Below, one piece after another: positions 44,634 through 53,765 of a stretch of DNA of 64,000 nt. Made by a program: the position numbers and the translations under genes. Below the pieces are notes generated by a model. It did not search any database. It was not told the origin of the DNA and was given only the letters and a program-made list of their open reading frames with translations. This DNA comes from Paracoccaceae bacterium (lineage in GTDB: Bacteria > Pseudomonadota > Alphaproteobacteria > Rhodobacterales > Rhodobacteraceae): positions 151,615-215,614 of the forward strand of contig JALHOL010000008.1 of the NCBI GenBank assembly GCA_022843025.1. The letters run 5' to 3'. Position 1 is the stretch's first letter, and each line of letters begins with the position of its first letter.

Positions 44634-47600
44634 TCAGTGACGCCGTTGGGCGGGCGCGTCCTGTGCAGGTGCGCGCTGCAGGCCGATGGCAGGAGCGCCG
44701 GGCACTGCAAGACGCGGTTTCCGGGCAGTTTCGGCAGATGATTTGCCCCTGTGCCCACAAGCGCCGCCCATCGCGGCGGTTCTGGCGCCAAAGGCATGCC
44801 GTGCCCCTTGCACACTCAGGGCTTTGCGGGCCAGCGGGTAAAGCGCAAGCCCTGCGCCTTGGGTCACCTGCAGCAAGACATGCAGGACCGCGGCGCAGAG
44901 GGCGGGTGCCATCATCTTCAACGCCGTTTCGCCGGGATAGAAACTTTCGGTCGGCGTGCCGTTCGAGATCAGTACCTGATGCTTTTCCAGCATGATGTGA
45001 TGGTAAACAACCGAACGGCAGCCGGACATCTGCAACACGCCCGGCAGACCCACCAAGCTTTTTGCCGGAACGAATACCCCAACAGGGTCGTTCGGTCCCG
45101 ACAAAAGCACCCGGTGCTGTGGCGAGATCATCAGGTCACGGGTCGGTATGCCTTGACCAAGGCTGCCAGCCTTGATGAGGATCGGCTTTGCAGGATGCGG
45201 GTCGCGCGACCAGTCTTGCGCCGTGGCACCTGTCCACACAAGCGGCTGCGCGCCATGGTCAACAGTCAGGACAAGATCGCCAAGGCGCAGATCCTCGACC
45301 GGGGTGTCCCCGCCGGGCGTCGCGATCAGGGTGCCTTTCGCGAAACAGATCACGCCAGTGTTTTCGAACCCAAGCTGATCGGCGGTGACGGGCTGGCCAT
45401 CCGCGCGCCGGATCTGGAGCCCGCCCACCTCGGCCAATGCCCCGTCATCGGCATGATCGGCGCGCAGCCAATCGATCGGGCGGCGGAATGTGTTGCCGGG
45501 ATTCGCCGCGTTCCAGGCTGCAAGCGTCGTTTCGTTGTAGTAGTCGGTCAGGTCGACGAAATCATTGTCGGTCTGGTCGGGTGCGCCGCCGCCCTGAATG
45601 CCTCTGTTTGTGTCGAAATCGGTGATGATGTCGCCGCCGCCATCAACCACAAAGGTATCCGGCCCCGCCCCGCCCGTGAGGGTATCGGCACCAGCGCCAC
45701 CGATCAGCGTGTCACGGCCCGTGCCACCCGAAATGACGTTGTTGCCGACGCCGCCTTCGATGAAATCATCGCCCTGGCTGCCGATCAGACTATCGGCACC
45801 GGCATTGCCGATCAGCACAACGCCCCTGGTATCGGCGCTTGCATCGACCGTATCGGCCTGATCGGTAAGGATGAACGCCTCGACTTGGCTGAACTGGCCG
45901 ATATTGCCGCTGCTGTCGGTGTAAGTACCGCTTTCGTCGCCATCAAAGACGATGTTGACCGCCACATTCGCAGGCCGAAAGTCGATCAGGTCAAAATCCG
46001 TGTTTCCGGGATCTTCGCCGCCGATCACGGTCGCATTGCCGTAGCCGATTTCGAAAACATCGGTTCCGGCGCCGCCATCCAGCACCGCGTTTCCGAAACT
46101 GTCGACAAGATAGTCGTCGCCCACCCCGCCAAGAAGGGTGTCGCCTGACCCGGTATTGTTGCCTGCGATCAGCGTGTCGTCGCCATCCCCGCCTTCCAGC
46201 CGGTCATCGCCATCGCCGCCTTCAAGACGGTCGCTTCCGGCGCCGCCGAAAAGGATGTCACTTCCGCCACCGCCCAGAACGGTGTCATTGCCGCGCTGCG
46301 TGCTGATCACGTCGGCGGCAGACGTTCCGGTTACGCTGTCGCTGCCATCGCCGGTGACGACACTTTCGAAATTGGTGAATTGTTGCGTGCCCGCAAGGCC
46401 ATCATCCACAACACCCGTGGCCATGTTCACGGACAGGTTGCGGTTGTCGCCGGGATCAAGGGAAAGCGTGTCGTTGCCCGCCCCGCCATCAAGCGTGTCG
46501 TCGCCCGAAAAGGTTCCATCAACGATCACAAGGTCGTCGCCGCCGCCTGCATCGACGAAATCCGACCCTTCGCCCGCGTTGATCGTGTCACTGCCCGTCT
46601 TGGGTGGCATGGTCAGAGCGGTGACGGTGACATTGTCGATCAGCACATCGGTAGAGGTGGTTCCGGTCGATGTCGGGTTGGTAAAGCGTAATGTCGTGTT
46701 GGCGGTGGTGGCGGTAAATGTGACCGCTCCGGTCAGGTTCGATCCATCCGTAACCACGATGGTCTGGCTGCCGATCACCACACCGTTGGCATCGACAACC
46801 TCGACCAACAGGGTGTGGTTGGCCAATCCGGCGCCGTTCTCAAAGGCGTTGAACGACAGCCGGTAATCAAAGCCTGCCTCGGTGACAATGGTTTGCTGAC
46901 CAACGCCGCCAAAGCCTGCGTTGCCTGCGTTGAAGGCAAGCGCCTGATTGCTGACGAAGGTGCCGGTTCCGCTGGTTGTCCAGCCTGCCGTTGTTCCGGT
47001 GGCAAAGGTGCCGTTGGTCACAGTTACGGGGGCCGCTGCCCCGTTGTCGCCGAAGATGCGGTCGTTGCCATCGCCGCCGGTGATGGAGTCGCTGCCACCG
47101 CCGCCATGGATGGTGTCGTTGCCTGCGCCGCCATCGACAGTGTCATTTCCCTCATCATCGAAGATGATGTCATTGCCGCCGCCGCCGCTGACGCTGTCAT
47201 TACCGCCGCCGGTATCGACGAAATCGTCGCCGTCGCCGGCATCGATCGTGTCATTTCCATCGGCCAAGGGGGTTTGCGCCGTTACGGTGACATCGTCGAT
47301 CATCAGATCGGTTTCGTTGGTGGCCGTCGATGTCGGGTTGGTGAACCGGAGCGTGACGTTCGGGGTCTGCGCGGTGAAGGTGAGGTTGATGGTCTGGCTG
47401 GTGCCGTTGTTGACGACGACCGTCTGGGTGCCGATCACTTGGCCGTTCGCATTCAGAACCTCGGCCACCAGCGTGTGGTTGCCGAAACCGGTGCCAACCT
47501 CGCGCGCAGTCAGCGACAGTTGGTAGGTCTGGCCAACCTGAATGGCGATGGTTTGCTGAACGACCCCGGTATAGCCGGTGTTGTTGGCGTTAAATGCCAT

Positions 47601-48860
47601 CGCCTCGGAATAGACAAAGGTGTTGCCGCCGCCGCTGACCGTCCAGCCGTCGTTGGTGTTGGTGCCGAAATTGCCGTTGCTGACCGTGACCGGTTCAGAA
47701 TCGGTATTGTCGCCATAGATGCGGTCATTGCCCGCACCACCGGTGATGCTGTCGGATCCGCCATTGCCATAAAGCGTGTCGATGCCCGCCCCGCCATCGA
47801 TCTGGTCCAGACCGCTGCCGCCGATCAGCTGGTCATTGCCGCCTTCGCCGGACAGGGCGATGCCGGTGGTATTGGTCGAGGCGGTCATCTGATCGTCGAA
47901 GGCGGTGCCAGAGATCGTTTCGAACCCGGTAAAGGTGCCGGTCGTGCCGCCAGAAAAGTGGCTGAAACTGCCCGATCCAGTGGGGCCCACGGTGACAGTC
48001 GTGCCCGTGCTGCTTTGCCAGTTGTTGAAATTCAGCAGGTCATTGCCGCTGCCGCCATCGAGGCTGTTGTTGCCGGGGTTGTCCCAGAGCGTGACGGTGT
48101 CATTGCCATCGTCCATGAAGATGGTGTCGTTGCCGTTGCTCAGTTCGATCCGGTCTGCCCCGGCACCTGCATAGACAAGATCATTGCCAGCCCAGTCATC
48201 GATCAGATCATCGCCCGCCCCGCCAAGAACGGTGTCATTTCCGGCATCGGCATTGATCGTGTCGTTGCCATCCCCGCCGATGATATAATCGCTGCCGGTG
48301 GTGATCTGTTCGCCCTGCGCATCGGTAAAGCCCGCGCCGAGGGCCATGTTGTCATTGCCCACTGTGCCATCGACGGCGGTCTTGAAATCCCCCGCCACGC
48401 GGTCTGCCAGCAGATCGCCACTGTTGACGACCACGCTGTTGAGGCTGAGCGACAGGATCGGCGCAGAGGTCAGCGCGACCTGGTCGGCATTGTTTGTCTC
48501 TTCCGGGGCGAGGTAGGTGTTGCCGGACACATCCTGAAACACCGTTGCCGTGATCGTGGCGGTTGTGCCGTCGAGATAGGTGATGACCGCGTTGTAGGTG
48601 GCCACGGCATCGAAGTTCTGCGCCGCCGCGCCATTGATCCGGAAACTGTCAAAGCCGCCGCCGTTGTCGGTGTCATAGGTTAGGTTAGAATCTTCGGTCA
48701 GAATGTTGGCCGTGAGGAGTCGCACATTGCTGTTCAGCGGGTTGGCGGCGCTGCCATAGGTTCCAAGCACACCGGCCGCGTTTTCCGCGATTTCGTTGCC
48801 CTGTGTCGTGTCGATCCGGGGCAGCGTGCCGAGGAAGATGACTTCGAAACTTGTCGCCAT
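44634..48860 (-). CDS. RTX calcium-binding protein with duplicated jelly-roll modules and C-terminal Hint domain
   Basis: This 1408-residue acidic protein has no Sec signal and is probably exported by a type I system. Residues 1-170 form an N-terminal domain seen in Rhodobacterales RTX proteins. GGxGxDxLx repeats occupy about 183-385, 534-605 and 755-1080. Two near-identical modules (388-531 and 609-750; e.g. TLRFTNPTST in both) look like DUF642/carbohydrate-binding jelly rolls. A Hint domain starts at Cys1172 (VICFAKGTLIATPGG) and includes ISPQHRVLLSG and VYHHIMLEKHQVL. The last 50 residues are Arg/Ala-rich and unlike the rest. No protease or lipase motif was seen, so an adhesin or surface-layer role is likely. 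The start lacks a clear ribosome binding site. Confidence 0.88.
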   Translation of the reverse strand: MATSFEVIFLGTLPRIDTTQGNEIAENAAGVLGTYGSAANPLNSNVRLLTANILTEDSNLTYDTDNGGGFDSFRINGAAAQNFDAVATYNAVITYLDGTTATITATVFQDVSGNTYLAPEETNNADQVALTSAPILSLSLNSVVVNSGDLLADRVAGDFKTAVDGTVGNDNMALGAGFTDAQGEQITTGSDYIIGGDGNDTINADAGNDTVLGGAGDDLIDDWAGNDLVYAGAGADRIELSNGNDTIFMDDGNDTVTLWDNPGNNSLDGGSGNDLLNFNNWQSSTGTTVTVGPTGSGSFSHFSGGTTGTFTGFETISGTAFDDQMTASTNTTGIALSGEGGNDQLIGGSGLDQIDGGAGIDTLYGNGGSDSITGGAGNDRIYGDNTDSEPVTVSNGNFGTNTNDGWTVSGGGNTFVYSEAMAFNANNTGYTGVVQQTIAIQVGQTYQLSLTAREVGTGFGNHTLVAEVLNANGQVIGTQTVVVNNGTSQTINLTFTAQTPNVTLRFTNPTSTATNETDLMIDDVTVTAQTPLADGNDTIDAGDGDDFVDTGGGNDSVSGGGGNDIIFDDEGNDTVDGGAGNDTIHGGGGSDSITGGDGNDRIFGDNGAAAPVTVTNGTFATGTTAGWTTSGTGTFVSNQALAFNAGNAGFGGVGQQTIVTEAGFDYRLSFNAFENGAGLANHTLLVEVVDANGVVIGSQTIVVTDGSNLTGAVTFTATTANTTLRFTNPTSTGTTSTDVLIDNVTVTALTMPPKTGSDTINAGEGSDFVDAGGGDDLVIVDGTFSGDDTLDGGAGNDTLSLDPGDNRNLSVNMATGVVDDGLAGTQQFTNFESVVTGDGSDSVTGTSAADVISTQRGNDTVLGGGGSDILFGGAGSDRLEGGDGDDRLEGGDGDDTLIAGNNTGSGDTLLGGVGDDYLVDSFGNAVLDGGAGTDVFEIGYGNATVIGGEDPGNTDFDLIDFRPANVAVNIVFDGDESGTYTDSSGNIGQFSQVEAFILTDQADTVDASADTRGVVLIGNAGADSLIGSQGDDFIEGGVGNNVISGGTGRDTLIGGAGADTLTGGAGPDTFVVDGGGDIITDFDTNRGIQGGGAPDQTDNDFVDLTDYYNETTLAAWNAANPGNTFRRPIDWLRADHADDGALAEVGGLQIRRADGQPVTADQLGFENTGVICFAKGTLIATPGGDTPVEDLRLGDLVLTVDHGAQPLVWTGATAQDWSRDPHPAKPILIKAGSLGQGIPTRDLMISPQHRVLLSGPNDPVGVFVPAKSLVGLPGVLQMSGCRSVVYHHIMLEKHQVLISNGTPTESFYPGETALKMMAPALCAAVLHVLLQVTQGAGLALYPLARKALSVQGARHAFGARTAAMGGACGHRGKSSAETARKPRLAVPGAPAIGLQRAPAQDAPAQRRH

Positions 48861-49357
48861 ACCAGTAAGCTCACGTTTGTTGTGCCGTCAGGAACAGCAG
48901 GCTGGGGATATCGCGGCGCTTCTGTTCACCAACGAAGGCCGTTTCGGGATCTGTTCACTGCCGGGTTTGCACCTGAATGGTTACGCGACCGGCCTATCAT
49001 GGTCGGCTTACCGATCCCTTACGGCGGCAAATTCCATGAGATTAGGGGAGGGGCTTGAGTTTTTTGGGCTGGATTGTCCGCTTTTGTCTGCTTTGGCGCC
49101 CATCACCCGCCAGAAACGCAGAAAACGCACGAATGGCACCGCTGGAAATCACCTCTGGGCGATACCGGCGCTGCGGATCAGGCTGAAGGTCTTCTTCCGC
49201 GCCTTCGAAGATTCCGTAGGGCCGATAGGCGCGGTTAGCTACGCCCCCTGTGCGGTGCCGCTTCCGGGCCGACGATCCGACTGATCCAATTGACCAGATC
49301 ATTCTGAACAACGGTCATGCCGCCCGGGGCCGTGAACTGAAGCAGCGCATGTCCTAT
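48861..49357. other. gene-poor region between the RTX gene and SRP RNA
   Basis: About 500 bases without a convincing gene. Open frames on both strands exist (48796-49284 plus; 49042-49311 minus) but resemble no family, lack ribosome binding sites and one overlaps the RTX gene. The part nearest 48860 must hold the RTX promoter; an inverted repeat CCGGCC-TATCAT-GGTCGG lies at 48989-49006. Confidence 0.5.
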
Positions 49358-49385
49358 AGCCCCTTGCCGGAAAGGGGTTTCTTTC
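49358..49385 (+). terminator. plus-strand intrinsic terminator without an assigned gene
   Basis: CCCCTT-GCCGGA-AAGGGG is followed by TTTCTTTC. The T-tract is on the plus strand, but no plus-strand gene was identified upstream, so it may end an unrecognised transcript. Confidence 0.6.
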
Positions 49386-49410
49386 ATCTGGGAGAAACAA
49401 GGAGAGAAAG

Positions 49411-49507
49411 GTGAGAGGCTGGACAACGACCCAAGCGGGGCTCGTTACGGCTGCTACCTTCCGGTCCTGACCGGGTTGGCGAGGCGCTCGCCCGCGCCAA
49501 CCTCTCG
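49411..49507 (-). ncRNA. ffs: signal recognition particle RNA, small (4.5S) type
   Basis: On the minus strand the universally conserved SRP RNA tip is present: GGTCAGGACCGGAAGGTAGC followed by AGCC. It is flanked by pairing arms including GGCGAG/CTCGCC and terminal GAGAGG/CCTCTC, which set the approximate ends. With Ffh it forms the particle that targets membrane proteins. A pyrimidine-rich tract (CTTTCTCTCC) follows. Exact ends are uncertain by several bases. Confidence 0.93.
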
Positions 49508-49583
49508 TCCGTCGATATAGGCCCGCCCCCCCGGATTCGCAAGCACTTGCGGAGGGGGCTGCATTGGGGCGGTTCGGATCGGG

Positions 49584-50210
49584 TCAGATGATCCCGGCCG
49601 CCCGCGCACCAGCCAGAAGATCGGCGGCGAGATGGCGGGCAAAACGCCCCTCGGTCGGGGCGACATCGGGCACCTGTACCACGGTGCATCCCGCCCGGTG
49701 TGCGGCTTCGGCCCCCACATCGCTGTCTTCGAACACCAGGCAGCGCGCCGGATCGACACCCAGCCGCGCGGCGGCCAGCAGATAGGGTTCGGGCGCGGGT
49801 TTCGGTTCCGTCACATCATCAAAGGTCACGACAGTCCGGAAATGGTGCGACAGCCCGGCAAGGCCCAGCTTGTGATGCGCCCCATCCCGCCCGGTCGAAG
49901 TGACAAGGCCCAGCGGATGATCCAGCATCGCCAGCAGTTCTGCCGCACCCGATTTCAGCGCGAGGCCATTGTTCAATTCGGCATCGAAACCGATGCGCCA
50001 GGCGGCACGAAAGGCGGCAAGGTCGATCTTGGGCAGGGCTTGAAGGATGATCTCTGCCGTCTGCGGTTCGGCCTTGCCCACAAGGCCGTGCATGAAGGAG
50101 GCATCGACCGGATGGCCCACTTCGGCAAAGGCCCAGAGCCCGGAGGTGAGCGCAAGGCTTTCCGTATCCACAAGGGTTCCGTCAAGGTCGAAGAAGATCG
50201 CGTCGAACAT
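49584..50210 (-). CDS. HAD-family hydrolase, phosphoglycolate phosphatase-like
   Basis: This 208-residue protein belongs to HAD subfamily IA. Motif I is FFDLDGTLVDTES (nucleophile Asp8, acid Asp10), motif II GLVTSTG, motif III Lys in TEPKPAPEPYL and motif IV VFEDSDVGAEAA. It probably dephosphorylates a small phosphorylated metabolite. It follows the CpdB-like gene by 35 bases on the same strand and may be co-transcribed with it. Confidence 0.88.
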   Translation of the reverse strand: MFDAIFFDLDGTLVDTESLALTSGLWAFAEVGHPVDASFMHGLVGKAEPQTAEIILQALPKIDLAAFRAAWRIGFDAELNNGLALKSGAAELLAMLDHPLGLVTSTGRDGAHHKLGLAGLSHHFRTVVTFDDVTEPKPAPEPYLLAAARLGVDPARCLVFEDSDVGAEAAHRAGCTVVQVPDVAPTEGRFARHLAADLLAGARAAGII

Positions 50211-50245
50211 GGGCCGCTCCGCAGGATGAGCCCTGTCCTACCCGA

Positions 50246-52042
50246 TCACAGATGCAGACGGAAGCGCCGGTAGCCCGGCGCCCCACCTTCCAGCGGTTCA
50301 GGCCGGAGGCTGGCGATGTGGGGCAGCAGATGTTCGCCTGCTGCGGCTGTTTCAAAGGTCGCGCTGGCCCCGATCGGCGCAAAGGACCAGTCATAGGGGG
50401 CAGGGGCCATCTTGTCCGGTTCCGAGGTGAGAAAGGCGATCAGTGCGGATCGGGTAGAGGTCTTGTCATCCAGCAGGATACGGTCCGGCTGACAGCCGGG
50501 AAAGCCGCCACTTCCCGCCGCGCGATAGCTGTTGGTGGCCAGGATGAAGCGATCCGCAGCGGTGATGCGGTGCCCGTTCAGGCGCAGCTTACGGATCCGG
50601 CGGGCGTCAGGATTGATGCACTGCCCCCGCGCATCAAAACGCGGCGGCTGGGTCAGATCGAACTGAAAGGACAGGCCGGCGATCAGATCGAAATCGAAAC
50701 TGGGGCTTTCAGCATTGACCAGAGGCAGGTCCGGCTTCCCGGAATCGACGGTGGTGAACTGGATGGCTGCCCGTTCCAACCAATCACCCAACTCCTCGCC
50801 CGTTAGCAAAAGCGCGACGATGCTGTTGGGAAAGGGATAGATGTCCGCCGCGTGGCGCAGTTCCAGCGGGCCTTGGGCGATGTCGGTAAAGTTCGCGGCC
50901 CCGCCCCGCCCCCCGGCGCGGAAGGGCGCGGTGGCAGACAGAATGGGCAGATCGACAAACGAGGTGCCAGCGAGGCGTTGCCGCAAGTGCAGGGCCTGCG
51001 CGGCGGCGACCAGCCGCATGATGTTGCAAGGTGCGATGCGTGAGAAATAGCTGTGCAGCGGCCTGTCTGTTTCGCCGATACGGGTGCCAAGCCAGTTGCG
51101 CGCGGCCTGATGCGCCGCCCCGCAAACGGATTCCAGCCCCAGATGCGGTGCGGACACAGCGCGTGCGGGCAGCAGATCGGCCCGGCTGCCCGACAAAGAC
51201 CAACCGACGCCATCATGGCGCAGGGTGATGTCGATCCGGCCCAGATGCGACCCGAAGAAACCGGGCATGACAGCGGGCTTGCCGTGAAGCTGCGGTCCGC
51301 TGTCGCCCTGTGCCTGCGTGTCCGGATCGGGGAAGACCAGATGGGTATGGCCCATGATCATCGCATCCGCCCCCGACAGCCGTGCCAGCGGCAGCGCCAT
51401 GTTTTCCATCCCACGCTCGGCCACTGCGGACCCCATGCCGGTATGGGCCAGCAGGATCACCACATCCGCCCCATCGCGCCGCAGGGCGCTGACCGCCTCG
51501 GTCGCGGCTGGGACGGCATCGAGTGCTACCACCTGCCCTTCGATCTGCCCTGCTTCCCAGACCACCGTCTGCGGCGGGGCAATTCCGGTGATGCCGATGC
51601 GGATCGGCCTGCTTTTGCCTTTGCCGTCGGTCAGGTTGCGGTCGATCAGGATGGAGCGTCGGGCGAAAGGGCCATCATCCAGCGGCTGCAGATTGGCCGA
51701 AACAAAGGGGAAATGCGCATCGGCCATGGCGCGGCGTAACAAAGGCAGTCCATGGCTGAATTCGTGATTTCCCAGTGTCGCCGCATCATAGCCAAGCGCG
51801 TTCATCGCAGAAATCATCGGATGAGGCGTGTCTTCGCCCTGTTCGGCGGCCCAATCGCCCAACGGGCTGCCTTGCAGGAAATCGCCATTGTCCAGAAGCA
51901 GGGTGTTGGGGCATTCCGCCCGCGCCAGATCAATCAAATGTGCGAGGTCTGACAGACCCAGACCTGCCTGCGGCTTGTCGGTGTGATAGTCCCAGCCGAA
52001 GGCATGCGCATGCAGATCTGATGTCGCAAGCAATCTGAGCAT
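50246..52042 (-). CDS. cpdB: 5'-nucleotidase / 2',3'-cyclic phosphodiesterase, CpdB-like, no signal peptide
   Basis: This 598-residue protein has an N-terminal metallophosphatase domain (ATSDLHAHAFGWDY, LLDNGDFLQGSP, LGNHEFSHG, GHTHLVF) and a C-terminal 5'-nucleotidase domain (YPFPNSIVALLLTGEEL, ILATNSYRAAGSGGFPG). That layout is CpdB, which hydrolyses 2',3'-cyclic nucleotides and 3'-nucleotides. CpdB is normally periplasmic, yet this protein starts directly with the catalytic domain and no signal peptide is visible in any in-frame extension. It may act in the cytoplasm. Confidence 0.88.
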   Translation of the reverse strand: MLRLLATSDLHAHAFGWDYHTDKPQAGLGLSDLAHLIDLARAECPNTLLLDNGDFLQGSPLGDWAAEQGEDTPHPMISAMNALGYDAATLGNHEFSHGLPLLRRAMADAHFPFVSANLQPLDDGPFARRSILIDRNLTDGKGKSRPIRIGITGIAPPQTVVWEAGQIEGQVVALDAVPAATEAVSALRRDGADVVILLAHTGMGSAVAERGMENMALPLARLSGADAMIMGHTHLVFPDPDTQAQGDSGPQLHGKPAVMPGFFGSHLGRIDITLRHDGVGWSLSGSRADLLPARAVSAPHLGLESVCGAAHQAARNWLGTRIGETDRPLHSYFSRIAPCNIMRLVAAAQALHLRQRLAGTSFVDLPILSATAPFRAGGRGGAANFTDIAQGPLELRHAADIYPFPNSIVALLLTGEELGDWLERAAIQFTTVDSGKPDLPLVNAESPSFDFDLIAGLSFQFDLTQPPRFDARGQCINPDARRIRKLRLNGHRITAADRFILATNSYRAAGSGGFPGCQPDRILLDDKTSTRSALIAFLTSEPDKMAPAPYDWSFAPIGASATFETAAAGEHLLPHIASLRPEPLEGGAPGYRRFRLHL

Positions 52043-52252
52043 TGCCACAAGCGTTGGCAAGGGCGCACCCCCCGGGAATCGTTACGCAAAGCGAATGGCT
52101 GGCGATCTGGCTTTGTAAGAACTTGTTTACAACCATTGCGTGTTTTTCCGCAAGCAAAGTTTACACCCTGATGCCCGGACCGGACCTGCGTTTGCGTTGG
52201 TCTTTCCGGCATGGCAAGACAGCGGCGATGGCCGGGTGGCGCGGAGGGACGG

Positions 52253-53206
52253 ATGCGGATTGCAGAAACGGTGACCTTTGGCGGATCGGCCCTGGATCGC
52301 GCCGCCGCGCTGCGCGGTGACCCGGCGAAACTTGCGGCGCTGCTGGCCTCGGGCCGTGTCATGCCGGTCTGGCGGGGCAAGCCGCTGTGTGATGGCGGGG
52401 AAAGCCTGGGATGGGTTACGGCGGATAGCCCGGTTCTGGCCGGGGCGGGGGCGCCGGTTTTTCTGGGTCTTGATGACGGTCAGGCCGTTTTTGCCTGCGA
52501 TACGTCGCATTGGTCGCCTGAGGCGGGGGCCGCAGGTGTGGAACAGGGGTTTCTGGATACGTCCGAGCAGCGCCACCCGGCGCTGGATGACCGGTTTTCC
52601 TTTCTGGAACTGCGTGGCGTGATGGCGGCACTGTCGCCGCGTGATGCCGAACTGGCGGCAACCGCCAAGGCGCTGTTGCATTGGCACCGCAGCCACGGGT
52701 TCTGTGCCGCCTGCGGGGCGCGAACCGAGATGGCGCAGGGTGGATGGCAACGGGTGTGCCCGGCCTGTGGCGCGTCGCATTTCCCGCGTACCGATCCGGT
52801 GGTGATCATGCTGATCACCCGGGGCAACAGCGTGCTGGTCGGGCGCAATGCTGTCTGGCCCGAGGGCATGTATTCGCTTCTGGCGGGTTTCGTCGAACCC
52901 GGCGAAACGCTGGAGGCCGCCGTCCGCCGCGAGGTGCTGGAAGAGGCCGGGGTGCAGGTGGGCGTGGTGCGCTATCTGGCCAGCCAGCCTTGGCCCTTTC
53001 CGGCCAGCCTGATGTTCGGCTGCGCGGGCGAGGCGACAAGCGAGGCCATCACGATCGATCCCGAAGAGCTGGAGGATGCACTTTGGGTTACCCGCGAAGA
53101 GATGGTTACTGTGATGGCAGGGCGGCACCCGCGTATCCGACCAGCCCGTCGCGGGGCTATTGCGCATTTCCTGATTGCGAACTGGCTTGCCGACAGGCTT
53201 GATTAG
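52253..53206 (+). CDS. nudC: NAD+ diphosphatase / NADH pyrophosphatase
   Basis: This 317-residue protein has a zinc ribbon (CAACGARTE...CPACGASHFPRTDP) followed by a Nudix box GFVEPGETLEAAVRREVLEE and the NudC-specific SQPWPFPASLM. It hydrolyses NADH to NMNH and AMP and can remove NAD caps from RNA. GGAGGG precedes the start at 52253. It is divergent from the CpdB-like gene. Confidence 0.94.
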   Translation: MRIAETVTFGGSALDRAAALRGDPAKLAALLASGRVMPVWRGKPLCDGGESLGWVTADSPVLAGAGAPVFLGLDDGQAVFACDTSHWSPEAGAAGVEQGFLDTSEQRHPALDDRFSFLELRGVMAALSPRDAELAATAKALLHWHRSHGFCAACGARTEMAQGGWQRVCPACGASHFPRTDPVVIMLITRGNSVLVGRNAVWPEGMYSLLAGFVEPGETLEAAVRREVLEEAGVQVGVVRYLASQPWPFPASLMFGCAGEATSEAITIDPEELEDALWVTREEMVTVMAGRHPRIRPARRGAIAHFLIANWLADRLD

Positions 53207-53291
53207 CCCCACCTTCAGCAGATAAGGCGACCCGGTGTAGAACTATCGGTGTATGTAAAGTGGTGGGTGCCAATGGCAGGTCAGGACTGGA

Positions 53292-53765
53292 ATGAAGCTT
53301 AGCGGTCGGACGGATATCGGGGCGCCCGTCGCCTTTGTGTTTGCTGCGCTTTCGGATTTCGAAGCGTGGGAACGGGCCGCGATGCGGCGCGGCGCCGATG
53401 TGCATCGCACGGACAAGCTGCGCAATCCCGGCCCCGGCATGACCTGGCAGGCGCGCTTTGCCTGGCGTGGGCGCGAGCGGCAGTTGCAGGTGCGCCTGAC
53501 CAAGATGGTGACCAACCTGAACCTTGCGCTGGATTTTGATGGCCCGTCAGTGCAAGGCAACATGAACATCGAACTGGTGGAACTGTCGGCAAAGCGCACG
53601 CGCATGCTGATGCAGGTGGATCTGAAGCCGCGCACCCTTGCCGCGCGCCTGTTCATCCAGTCGATGAAGCTGACAAAGAACCGCGTGCAACGAAAGTATG
53701 ATGCGCGGCTTCAGGGCATCGCCAAGGACATTGAGGCGCGTTTTGCCGGGCAGCCGACGCTTTAA
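53292..53765 (+). CDS. SRPBCC-fold protein
   Basis: This 157-residue protein starts MKLSGRTDIGAPVAFVFAAL, the beginning of a START/SRPBCC (polyketide cyclase-like) fold, and ends with a helix (RKYDARLQGIAKDIEARF). It lacks cysteines and membrane segments and probably binds a hydrophobic ligand. Its stop overlaps the convergent pheA stop by four bases. Confidence 0.75.
   Translation: MKLSGRTDIGAPVAFVFAALSDFEAWERAAMRRGADVHRTDKLRNPGPGMTWQARFAWRGRERQLQVRLTKMVTNLNLALDFDGPSVQGNMNIELVELSAKRTRMLMQVDLKPRTLAARLFIQSMKLTKNRVQRKYDARLQGIAKDIEARFAGQPTL

Noticed and set aside
44634..44790. Frameshift at the 3' end of the RTX gene
   Set aside because: The Arg/Ala-rich tail is odd, but reading the other frames did not restore a more family-like ending, so the annotated stop was kept.
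46815..48683. 622-codon plus-strand frame opposite the RTX gene
   Set aside because: It mirrors the RTX nonapeptide repeats in antisense (runs of Ala, Val, Ile and Asp) and has no independent features.
48796..49284. 162-codon plus-strand frame between the RTX gene and SRP RNA
   Set aside because: It overlaps the RTX start, lacks a ribosome binding site, and no segment resembles a known family, so it was not called a gene. A small transcript there remains possible.
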